Shown here piece by piece: positions 1 to 5,757 of a stretch of DNA of 6,635 nucleotides (position 1 is the stretch's first letter; each line of letters opens with the position of its first letter). Source of the DNA: Eubacteriales bacterium (GTDB lineage Bacteria > Bacillota_A > Clostridia > Christensenellales > Aristaeellaceae). The notes beneath the pieces are model-generated. The model saw only the letters and a program-made list of their open reading frames with translations. It ran no database searches and was not told where the DNA came from. Both the position numbers and the translations under genes were made by a program. The stretch spans positions 1 to 6,635 of the forward strand of contig JAQUXV010000151.1 in assembly GCA_028692205.1 (NCBI GenBank). The letters run 5' to 3'.

Positions 1-1
1 C

Positions 2-916
2 AATAACAAGAACTATCAGCTCAATCGTGAACAGCGCGCATTTCTGAAAAACGGCGCCTTTCGCGGGTGGGAACTGGTGCAGAATACCTATCGCCTGTGC
101 TTGATGAACCTATTCCTGCATAACATCGGCGAAATGGAGGGCGAACCGCCCATCACGCGCAATGATTCGCTTCTCGCCGACCCCGGCGAGCGGTTTGACT
201 ATGTTCTTACCAATCCGCCGTTTGGTAAAAAATCCTCCATGACCTTCACCAATGATGAGGGCGAACAGGAAACCGAGGACCTGGTGTATAACCGCCAGGA
301 CTTCTGGGCTACCGGCTCCAACAAACAACTAAACTTCGTGCAGCACATTCATACAATCCTCAAAGGGGGCGGCAAAGCGGCCGTCGTCGTGCCGGATAAT
401 GTGCTTTTCGAGGGCGGCGCGGGCGAAACGGTGCGTCAGAAACTGCTGGAAGTAACTGATTTCCATACGATCCTGCGCCTGCCCACCGGTATATTCTACA
501 AGCCGGGTGTAAAGGCGAATGTGATCTTCTTTGACCGCCGCCCGCCGAGCCCCGAGCCGCAAACCAAAGAAGTATGGATTTACGATTTTCGCACGAACGT
601 GCATTTCACGCTGAAACAGAACCCGATGACCTTTGCCGACTTGCAGGATTTCATCGTCTGCTATAACCCTGCCAATCGCCATGCGCGACAGGAAACCTGG
701 AGCGACGAAAGCCCCGATGGGCGTTTCCGCAAGTTCACATACAAGCAGATAACGGAACGCGACAAGACGAGCCTTGACATCTTCTGGATAAAGGACAAAT
801 CTCTCGCCGATCTCGACAGCCTGCCCGATCCCGATGTGCTGGCGGGTGAGATCATCGACAACCTCGAAACGGCTATGGAGAGCTTCAAGGAGATCATGGT
901 GGAGTTGAAGGGGTAA
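2..916 (+). CDS. hsdM: Type I restriction-modification methyltransferase subunit HsdM, 5'-truncated by the window edge
   Basis: HsdM carries the S-adenosylmethionine-dependent N6-adenine methyltransferase activity of type I restriction-modification complexes. It normally works with the specificity subunit HsdS, and with HsdR for restriction. The frame is open from base 2, so a GTG at 77 is internal and the true start lies left of the window. The visible 304 residues include the catalytic motif NPPF (visible residues 71-74) in the context DYVLTNPPFGKK, and then the family block around GGGKAAVVVPDNVLFEGG, LPTGIFYKPGVKANVIFFDR and a helical tail ending ETAMESFKEIMVELKG. The SAM-binding motif I should lie upstream and is not visible. 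The C-terminus looks complete, with a TAA stop at 914-916. The usual next gene, hsdS, is missing; only a short start-like scrap follows. Family identity is secure. Activity and target sequence cannot be judged. Confidence 0.93.
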   Translation, partial: NNKNYQLNREQRAFLKNGAFRGWELVQNTYRLCLMNLFLHNIGEMEGEPPITRNDSLLADPGERFDYVLTNPPFGKKSSMTFTNDEGEQETEDLVYNRQDFWATGSNKQLNFVQHIHTILKGGGKAAVVVPDNVLFEGGAGETVRQKLLEVTDFHTILRLPTGIFYKPGVKANVIFFDRRPPSPEPQTKEVWIYDFRTNVHFTLKQNPMTFADLQDFIVCYNPANRHARQETWSDESPDGRFRKFTYKQITERDKTSLDIFWIKDKSLADLDSLPDPDVLAGEIIDNLETAMESFKEIMVELKG

Positions 917-918
917 CG

Positions 919-942
919 ATGAACTTCCACATGGACCCATGA
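919..942 (+). pseudogene. Possible remnant start of a gene following hsdM (hsdS position)
   Basis: Two bases after the hsdM stop there is an ATG preceded by GAAGGGG (907-913), at a spacing of five bases. This arrangement is typical of a translationally coupled downstream gene, and hsdS is the usual one. The frame reads MNFHMDP and then stops at TGA (940-942). I infer that this may be the first codons of a lost hsdS, cut near a rearrangement point between about 935 and 955. It is far too short to identify by sequence and may be chance. Confidence 0.2.
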
Positions 943-951
943 ATGTACTTT

Positions 952-1737
952 CTAAAAGCTTAAGAGCCATAGCGGATATTTTCTCTTGAACGGGTAATCA
1001 TGGCGGACGTATTCTCTGCAACAGGCGTGGTTATCACCATCGTTGAGGTAATTGTACAGAATGCCGGAATACGCGCCCTTCATCGCAACCACGGAAATAC
1101 ATAAACCCTTGCCGTAGATCCGGTTCAGCGGTTTTTGATACTCCGTGGATGGCAATTTTAGTCCATCCGCCTCAAAATCGGTCAGGATCAGGGCGGGCTT
1201 GTCCAACTCCAGCGTATTCAGCACCGACGGCAATGCCGAAGAAGAACCGCCCGCGGCAATCGCGTCTGTTTTTGCGGTATAATTCGAGCTTTCGGCAAAC
1301 GCCGCACTCTCCGCCACCGCATGGGTCGTCCGCGCGTTAGCCCGTTCGGCGTCACTGTCACTTCCCGCCAGCGAATATTGGCTGTCAAACTGGTAATACG
1401 TCGGGATTGCGTTGGGGCTGTAGGCTTTTACCAGCGCATCCATATTTTCCAACAGAAACCGATACACAAAGGGGACACGGTCGCTGCTGCCAATCTTAAC
1501 AAACCCCGCCATCGAAGGGCTGGTGTCAACCCACACATCCAGATCGTCCTGCGTCGCGGGGTTTGGCGTAACGGCTGGCGCGGCGGTTTCGCCAAAGGCC
1601 GCGAAATTGATCGGGTCCCGGGTTTCAAACAGATTGGACTGTTTCAGCAGTACCCACCCGGCAACGATCAGTACAACCAGCACAACCACGGGCCATCCAT
1701 GGGCGAAGTGCCATTTCGTATCCCTGAGCTTCTTCAT
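952..1737 (-). CDS. Membrane-anchored von Willebrand factor A-like protein, possibly C-terminally truncated
   Basis: The 261-residue product starts with a short basic segment (MKKLRDTK). A hydrophobic stretch follows at residues 15-31 (WPVVVLVVLIVAGWVLL), which predicts an N-terminal signal anchor with the rest outside the membrane. A low-complexity linker then leads to a vWA-like domain. The sequence DTSPS at 71-75 fits the metal-binding DxSxS of a MIDAS site, and LILTDFEADG (183-192) fits the later strand carrying the MIDAS aspartate. The usual threonine loop between them may be the serine-rich GGSSSAL (163-169). The start is chosen at 1737 because AAAGGAG lies nine bases upstream and a good promoter sits further up. 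The tail (about residues 238-261) is basic and aromatic, ends abruptly in PLWLLSF, and abuts the hsdM end, so the gene may have lost its 3' part. Its partner and function are unknown. It is the only minus-strand gene here. Confidence 0.7.
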   Translation of the reverse strand: MKKLRDTKWHFAHGWPVVVLVVLIVAGWVLLKQSNLFETRDPINFAAFGETAAPAVTPNPATQDDLDVWVDTSPSMAGFVKIGSSDRVPFVYRFLLENMDALVKAYSPNAIPTYYQFDSQYSLAGSDSDAERANARTTHAVAESAAFAESSNYTAKTDAIAAGGSSSALPSVLNTLELDKPALILTDFEADGLKLPSTEYQKPLNRIYGKGLCISVVAMKGAYSGILYNYLNDGDNHACCREYVRHDYPFKRKYPLWLLSF

Positions 1738-1878
1738 TGCGGATAACTCCTTTAATCCCGTGTATTTTTGCGCGCATCATAAAATGGTATTCTTCTCGCC
1801 ACGCTGCGACGAAGAATCCATTTCGGTCTTTGCGCGTTGCCCCGATCGGGTCGTTTTCCATTTTTCCTGTCAGCACAC

Positions 1879-1907
1879 ACTATAGCACGGCATACACTTA
1901 TTGTCAC
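1879..1907 (-). promoter_or_regulatory. Sigma-A type promoter for the vWA-like gene
   Basis: On the minus strand GTGACA (complement of 1902-1907) and TATAGT (complement of 1879-1884) are separated by exactly 17 bases. Each hexamer matches the consensus at five of six positions. Transcription would begin near 1872 and give a leader of roughly 135 bases before the ATG at 1737. That leader contains a perfect 10-bp palindrome, CCCGATCGGG, at 1841-1850, about 25 bases into the transcript, which could be an operator or may be chance. Confidence 0.6.
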
Positions 1908-1963
1908 TAAATAATACTGTTAATAAACATTCTATTTCTGTTACCAATCAAAAAGGAAATATG

Positions 1964-1984
1964 TAGTAAGTGTTACTAATAGTA
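1964..1984. promoter_or_regulatory. Overlapping palindromes, candidate TetR-family operator
   Basis: TAGTAAGTGTTACTA (1964-1978) is a perfect palindrome with 6-bp arms and a 3-bp centre. Its right arm also takes part in a second palindrome, TACTAATAGTA (1974-1984). A further TTAGTAT lies at 1999-2005. The site sits between the divergent vWA and tetR promoters, close to the tetR gene, and its size fits TetR-family operators. It does not overlap either core promoter as drawn, being about 57 bp from the vWA -35 and about 64 bp from the tetR -10, which weakens the case for simple repression. The region is AT-rich, so some symmetry is expected by chance. Confidence 0.35.
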
Positions 1985-2044
1985 TACATGTCGCACTGTT
2001 AGTATCATCACTTTTCAAACACACTCCCCGTGTCAGGCTGGGCA

Positions 2045-2053
2045 TGGTATAAT
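2045..2053 (+). promoter_or_regulatory. Extended -10 promoter of tetR
   Basis: TGGTATAAT contains a perfect TATAAT (2048-2053) preceded by the TGn extension. No good -35 hexamer lies 16-18 bases upstream, where TCCCCG stands, as is common for extended -10 promoters. Transcription would start near 2060, about 40 bases before the tetR ATG. This promoter also excludes a GTG at 2030 as the gene start. Confidence 0.6.
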
Positions 2054-2098
2054 AAACAGGAAGAAACCGCCTTGCGGTACACAGCAGGAGGAAAGGGC

Positions 2099-2707
2099 AT
2101 GTCGCAGGTGACCAAGCGTGCACTGGAAGAATCGTTAAAACGAATGCTTCTGAGAAAACCGCTGGATAGGATCACGATTTCCGATATCACGGAGGATTGC
2201 GGCATCAGTCGCATGACCTTCTACTATCATTTCAAAGATATTTATGATCTGGTGGAATGGGCCTGCGAGGAAGACGCAGCCCGTGCATTGGATGGGAAAA
2301 AGACTTGCGACACCTGGCAGCAGGGCTTTCTGAAAATTTTTGAAGCCGTTACAGACAACCGCCCCTTTATCCTGAATGTATATCATTCCGTGAACCGGGA
2401 GCAGGCGGAACGCTACCTGTATCGGCTTACCTACGGGCTGATTATCGGCGTGGTGGAGGAGAAAGCGCGGGGGCTGAACGTAAGCGAAGCCGACAAACAC
2501 TTTATCGCAGATTTTTATAAGTACGGCTTCGTCGGCTTGATGCTGGACTGGATTGGCTCCGACATGAAGGAGGCCCCCGCGGCGATTGTGGAGCGGCTGG
2601 ATACCCTGATCCGGGGGGATACCGACCTTGCGCTGTCCCGCTTTACCGAGCATGCCGCGCCGCAGCACAGCGCGCCGCGACCCCCAGCCGACAGGCAGAC
2701 AGACTGA
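2099..2707 (+). CDS. TetR/AcrR-family transcriptional regulator (DhaS-like), probable regulator of the oleate hydratase gene
   Basis: This 202-residue protein has the TetR layout. An N-terminal DNA-binding domain is followed by a helical ligand or dimerisation domain. The helix-turn-helix lies at about residues 25-50 (ITISDITEDCGISRMTFYYHFKD), with the family signature of a glycine turn followed by TFYYHF. The N-terminus (KRALEESLKRMLLRKPLDRITI) and the short C-terminal part resemble the DhaS/TetR_C_8 branch of the family. The start at 2099 is supported by a perfect AGGAGG (2086-2091) seven bases upstream; a GTG at 2030 lies ahead of the promoter. A strong terminator follows. The next gene in the same direction is oleate hydratase, which from memory is often beside a TetR gene in Bacillota, so regulation by fatty acids or their acyl-CoA is a reasonable inference. 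The ligand is not visible from sequence. The last 20 residues are rich in Ala, Pro and His and probably disordered. Confidence 0.88.
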   Translation: MSQVTKRALEESLKRMLLRKPLDRITISDITEDCGISRMTFYYHFKDIYDLVEWACEEDAARALDGKKTCDTWQQGFLKIFEAVTDNRPFILNVYHSVNREQAERYLYRLTYGLIIGVVEEKARGLNVSEADKHFIADFYKYGFVGLMLDWIGSDMKEAPAAIVERLDTLIRGDTDLALSRFTEHAAPQHSAPRPPADRQTD

Positions 2708-2727
2708 GGTCATATTTTAATCAACTT

Positions 2728-2766
2728 TCCCCGTTTGATGCAATTTTCATCAGCCGGGGATTTTTG
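2728..2766 (+). terminator. Intrinsic terminator after tetR
   Basis: The outer stem is TCCCCG (2728-2733) with CGGGGA (2755-2760), and the inner stem is TGATG (2736-2740) with CATCA (2748-2752). They are separated by a small internal loop, and five T residues follow at 2761-2765. This is a textbook Rho-independent terminator 20 bases after the tetR stop. It implies that ohyA is transcribed separately or depends on partial read-through. Confidence 0.85.
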
Positions 2767-2770
2767 TTTA

Positions 2771-2799
2771 TTGGTTTTTCCTTTGGTTTGCGGTATTTT
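2771..2799 (+). promoter_or_regulatory. Weak candidate promoter for ohyA
   Basis: TTGGTT (2771-2776) and TATTTT (2794-2799) are separated by 17 bases. They match the consensus hexamers at only three or four of six positions each. No better candidate is seen between the tetR terminator and the ohyA start. If it is used, the transcript would begin near 2806, downstream of the left arm of the inverted repeat at 2777-2820. A weak promoter could mean an activated gene. Confidence 0.3.
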
Positions 2800-2820
2800 A
2801 TGCCCGTACCCCAAAGGAAA
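2777..2820 (+). promoter_or_regulatory. Perfect 10-bp inverted repeat in the ohyA leader, overlapping part of the ribosome binding site
   Basis: TTTCCTTTGG (2777-2786) and CCAAAGGAAA (2811-2820) are exact inverted copies with a 24-base spacer. The right arm contains the first AAAGGA of the purine-rich ohyA ribosome binding region. A second GGAAG (2821-2825), eight bases before the ATG at 2834, stays outside the perfect stem. In a read-through transcript from tetR the hairpin could mask part of this region. In a transcript starting near 2806 the left arm would be missing. It could equally be a DNA operator flanking the candidate -10 element. The symmetry is seen; the role is inferred. Confidence 0.4.
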
Positions 2821-2833
2821 GGAAGCAGATGGT

Positions 2834-4609
2834 ATGTATTATTCCAGTGGTAATTATGAGGCGTTTGCCCGCCCACAGAAACCGGCGGACGCCGAACACA
2901 AATCGGCATATATTATCGGTTCCGGTCTGGCGGCCCTGGCAGCGGCGTGCTACCTGGTGCGTGACGGACAGATGAGCGGCAAGCGCGTGCACATTCTGGA
3001 GAAGGACCCCATTCCCGGCGGCGCATGCGACGGTTACCAGTATGACAGCGTCGGTTACGTGATGCGCGGGGGGCGCGAAATGGATAACCATTTCGAGTGC
3101 ATGTGGGACCTTTTCCGTTCCATTCCCTCGATCGAAACCGAGGGGATCAGCGTACTGGACGAGTACTACTGGCTGAATAAAAAGGACCCCAACTATTCCC
3201 TGATGCGCGCGACCGTTTCCCGTGGGGAGGACGCGCATACCGACGGTAAATTCGGCCTGTCGGACAAAGCCGCGAAGGAGATTATGACCCTGTTCCTCAC
3301 CCCGGACGAGCAGCTGTACGATAAACGCATCACCGATGTGTTCAGCGACGAGGTGCTCTCCTCCAACTTCTGGATGTACTGGCGTACCATGTTCGCCTTT
3401 GAAAACTGGCACAGCGCGCTGGAAATGAAACTGTACCTGAAGCGTTTTGTGCATCATGTGGGCGGTCTGCCGGACTTTAAGGCGCTGCGCTTCACCAAGT
3501 ACAACCAGTACGAATCCATGATCCTGCCGATGATCGAATACCTGAAGAAATTCGACGTTCAGTTCCACTATGGCGTCAAGGTGGTCAACGTCGCGTTTGA
3601 CACCACCCATGGCCGCAAAATGGCCACCCGCATCAACGTGCTCCGCGACGGCAAGGCGGATCAGATTGATCTGACGAAAGACGATCTGCTGTTAATCACA
3701 AACGGAGGCTGTGTGGAGAATTCCACCATCGGCGCGCAGAACAAGCCCGCACCGTATCGCCCGGAGCTGTCGGCAGGCGGCGGCTGGGACCTGTGGCGTA
3801 AAATCGCCGCGCAGGACCCCGCGTTCGGCCATCCGGACAAGTTCTGCCACGATCCCGAGCAAACCAACTGGATGTCCGCTACCGTCACAACGCTGGATAA
3901 CCGCATTCCCCCGTATCTCCAGAAAATCTGCAAGCGCGACCCCTTCTCCGGCAAGGTGGTCACCGGCGGCATCGTTACCGTTACGGACTCCAACTGGCTG
4001 TTAAGCTGGACCTTCAACCGCCAGCCCCAGTTCCGCAGTCAGCCTAAAAACCAGCTGGTCGGCTGGGTCTATGGCCTGTTTACCGATAAACCCGGCAACT
4101 ACATTAAAAAACCGATGCGCGAATGCACCGGCAAGGAAATCTGCATGGAGTGGCTGTACCATCTGGGCGTGCCGGAAGGGCAGATCGAAGACCTGGCGGA
4201 GCACAGCGCCAACACCGTGCCCGTGATGATGCCTTATATCACCGCGTTCTTCATGCCCCGCGCCGCGGGCGATCGCCCCGCCGTCGTGCCGGAAGGCAGC
4301 GTCAACTTCGCGTTTCTCGGGCAGTTTGCCGAAACAGCGCGCGATACCATTTTCACCACCGAGTACTCCATCCGCACCGGTATGGAAGCGGTATACACGC
4401 TGCTGAACATTAACCGCGGCGTTCCGGAAGTATGGGGCAGCGTATACGACGTGCGAGATCTGCTCAAAGCCTCGGTACAGCTGCGCGACGGAAAAAAGAT
4501 CACCGATATGAACCTGTCCCTGTTTGAGAAGCTTGCGCTTCGCGCGGCGCTGAAAAAGGCTGCGGGCACCGACGTGGAAAAACTGCTGAAGGAATACCAC
4601 GCCATCTGA
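2834..4609 (+). CDS. ohyA: Oleate hydratase (myosin-cross-reactive antigen family, FAD-dependent)
   Basis: Oleate hydratase adds water to the cis-9 double bond of unsaturated fatty acids such as oleate, giving 10-hydroxystearate. In bacteria it is linked to detoxifying host or dietary fatty acids at the membrane. The 591-residue length is typical. An N-terminal FAD-binding Rossmann motif IIGSGLAALAAACYLVRDG (27-45) is followed by ILEKDPIPGGACDG (54-67) and the family signature YVMRGGREMDNHFECMWDLF (75-94). E82 in RGGRE and Y201 in MKLYLKRF fall at the same numbers as the catalytic pair I recall for Staphylococcus aureus OhyA. Other conserved blocks are YNQYES, TNGGCVENSTIG and a C-terminal region with FAETARDTIFTTEYS. 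The start at 2834 follows GGAAG at eight bases. An in-frame TTG at 2735 lies inside the tetR terminator and is rejected. The gene is intact. Control by the upstream TetR is likely but unproven. Confidence 0.95.
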   Translation: MYYSSGNYEAFARPQKPADAEHKSAYIIGSGLAALAAACYLVRDGQMSGKRVHILEKDPIPGGACDGYQYDSVGYVMRGGREMDNHFECMWDLFRSIPSIETEGISVLDEYYWLNKKDPNYSLMRATVSRGEDAHTDGKFGLSDKAAKEIMTLFLTPDEQLYDKRITDVFSDEVLSSNFWMYWRTMFAFENWHSALEMKLYLKRFVHHVGGLPDFKALRFTKYNQYESMILPMIEYLKKFDVQFHYGVKVVNVAFDTTHGRKMATRINVLRDGKADQIDLTKDDLLLITNGGCVENSTIGAQNKPAPYRPELSAGGGWDLWRKIAAQDPAFGHPDKFCHDPEQTNWMSATVTTLDNRIPPYLQKICKRDPFSGKVVTGGIVTVTDSNWLLSWTFNRQPQFRSQPKNQLVGWVYGLFTDKPGNYIKKPMRECTGKEICMEWLYHLGVPEGQIEDLAEHSANTVPVMMPYITAFFMPRAAGDRPAVVPEGSVNFAFLGQFAETARDTIFTTEYSIRTGMEAVYTLLNINRGVPEVWGSVYDVRDLLKASVQLRDGKKITDMNLSLFEKLALRAALKKAAGTDVEKLLKEYHAI

Positions 4610-4615
4610 CCCATC

Positions 4616-4667
4616 GGGCGCATGGCTGCAAATCCGCGTTTGCCGGATTCTGCTTCGCCGTGCGCCC
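4616..4667. repeat. Long stem-loop just after ohyA
   Basis: GGGCGCATGGC (4616-4626) pairs with GCCGTGCGCCC (4657-4667) over 11 positions with one T-G wobble. The enclosed loop has its own stem, AATCCG (4631-4636) with CGGATT (4644-4649), possibly extended by GCA (4628-4630) with TGC (4651-4653) around a one-base bulge. It begins seven bases after the ohyA stop. No T-run follows on either strand, so it is not a standard intrinsic terminator. It may stabilise the 3' end of the ohyA message or be part of a dispersed repeat. Confidence 0.5.
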
Positions 4668-4724
4668 TTAGTCTGTCCGCATCTTCGCCTGTCCCTGTCA
4701 CGGCAATAGAATATCCCCTGTGTA

Positions 4725-4755
4725 CGCGGAGGGAATCCCTTCCGCGCGCTTTTAT
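4725..4755 (+). terminator. Probable intrinsic terminator downstream of ohyA
   Basis: CGCGGAGGG (4725-4733) pairs with CCCTTCCGCG (4737-4746), with a single bulged base and a three-base loop. Four T residues follow at 4750-4753 after a short GCGC. The stem is GC-rich and the T-run is short and slightly displaced, so termination may be moderate. It separates ohyA from the nag genes. Confidence 0.55.
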
Positions 4756-4794
4756 GTTCCTTCAGCTACCCGGCTTGCCACCCGTATGATCCGG

Positions 4795-4871
4795 TTGACA
4801 AATCCGTTGAATTATATAATACGTCTTTATGATACCCTATTTATTATTAGCTTTTTATTATAATACGTCTT
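4795..4871 (+). promoter_or_regulatory. AT-rich promoter region of nagB with a 13-bp direct repeat
   Basis: A perfect TTGACA (4795-4800) is followed by TATAAT at 4815-4820, only 14 bases away, which is shorter than ideal. The sequence TATAATACGTCTT occurs at 4815-4827 and again at 4859-4871, exactly 44 bases apart. The copies may be two -10 elements or two regulator half-sites on nearly the same helix face. No clear palindromic GntR/NagR-type operator is visible. Which TATAAT is used cannot be decided from the sequence. The long leader to the ATG at 4960 shows no recognisable riboswitch. Confidence 0.45.
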
Positions 4872-4959
4872 GACTGTCCACCCCGCCTCTGCTGTACTCT
4901 GGTGCGAACGCGGGCGGAGATTTTCCCACGCGCTTTTTACGAAGGATGGGGATGGGATT

Positions 4960-5685
4960 ATGCAGATACACACATACGACACTGCCGCGCAGGTCGGTCA
5001 GGCGGCGGCGATCCTGATCGGAGCGCAAGTTTTACAAAAACCGGAAAGTGTACTCGGGCTGGCCACGGGGTCGTCTCCGATCCCGACCTATCAGGAGCTG
5101 ATCCGTCTGTATCAGGCGGGCGTGCTGGATTTTTCCCACGCGACCGCTTTCAACCTGGACGAGTACTGCCAGCTGCCCGCCGGGCACCCATGCAGTTACC
5201 GCTATTTTATGGATCAAGAGCTATTTGCCCACATCAACCTGCCCGCCGAGCGCACACATATCCCCGATGGGAACGCACCCGATCTGGAGGGTGAATGTGC
5301 GCGATACGACCGGAAAATTGCTGAGGCGGGAAGCATAGACCTGCAACTACTGGGTATCGGCCGCAACGGGCACATCGGTTTTAACGAACCCTCCGACCAG
5401 TTTGTGTACGGCTGCCACGTCGTAGCCTTAACGAAGAGTACGATTGAAGCGAACCGCCGCTTTTTTGACCGGGAGGAGGATGTACCCCGCAGGGCCGTAA
5501 GCCTGGGCGTAGGCAGCATTATGAACGCGAAAAGCGTGCTGCTGATCGCCACCGGCGGAGACAAAGCCACAGCGGTGCGCAAGTCGATTCTGGAGGATAT
5601 TGACCCCGGCACGCAGGCCAGCATTTTGCGCACGCATCCTAACGCCATTTTCCTGCTGGATCGCGCCGCCGCGTCCCGGCTGTGA
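4960..5685 (+). CDS. nagB: Glucosamine-6-phosphate deaminase
   Basis: NagB converts glucosamine-6-phosphate to fructose-6-phosphate and ammonia, the last step of amino-sugar catabolism before glycolysis. The 241-residue length fits the short Bacillus-type enzymes. The phosphate-binding loop is LATGSSPIPTY (34-44). FNLDEY (64-69) holds the proton-abstracting D67, and GIGRNGHIGFNEP (132-144) holds N136, H138 and E143. All four fall at the numbers I recall for Bacillus subtilis NagB, including Asn rather than the Asp of the E. coli enzyme. STIEANRRFF and ASILRTHP are further family blocks. The ATG at 4960 is chosen because it matches the family N-terminus and follows a purine-rich GAAGGATGGGGA; the frame stays open upstream to 4870, but that part has no family similarity. 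The gene appears intact and lies 72 bases ahead of the interrupted nagA, probably in one transcript. Confidence 0.95.
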   Translation: MQIHTYDTAAQVGQAAAILIGAQVLQKPESVLGLATGSSPIPTYQELIRLYQAGVLDFSHATAFNLDEYCQLPAGHPCSYRYFMDQELFAHINLPAERTHIPDGNAPDLEGECARYDRKIAEAGSIDLQLLGIGRNGHIGFNEPSDQFVYGCHVVALTKSTIEANRRFFDREEDVPRRAVSLGVGSIMNAKSVLLIATGGDKATAVRKSILEDIDPGTQASILRTHPNAIFLLDRAAASRL

Positions 5686-5757
5686 CCGGCAAAGGGAATC
5701 ATAACCGTACCAAAGCCATTGCAACGGATCGTTGGACCCGCCGAAAGGAACATCGCC

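Noticed and set aside
329..970. Long minus-strand open frame antisense to hsdM
   Set aside because: It mirrors the conserved HsdM coding frame, shows no family motifs and has no ribosome binding site; GC-rich genes often leave such open antisense frames.
1625..1876. 83-codon minus-strand frame overlapping the vWA gene start
   Set aside because: It begins at a GTG almost on the predicted transcription start, lacks a ribosome binding site and ends inside the vWA coding region in another frame. A leader peptide cannot be fully excluded.
1901..1929. Plus-strand TTGTCA with TAAACA at 17 bases as a second tetR promoter
   Set aside because: The -10 match is poor, and the extended -10 at 2045-2053 gives a better explanation with a short leader.
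2021..2033. ACAC-5-GTGT symmetry ahead of the tetR promoter as an operator
   Set aside because: Four-base arms are too short to separate from chance, and there is no second copy nearby.
2798..3610. 270-codon minus-strand open frame inside ohyA
   Set aside because: The plus strand encodes a complete, motif-rich oleate hydratase. The antisense product has no recognisable features.
4001..4701. Minus-strand open frames over the end of ohyA
   Set aside because: They are antisense to conserved ohyA sequence, with no start signals and low-complexity, arginine- or serine-rich translations.
4921..5142. 12-bp direct repeat TTTTCCCACGCG at 4921-4932 and 5131-5142
   Set aside because: The second copy lies in conserved nagB coding sequence (FSHAT), so a chance match is the simpler explanation.
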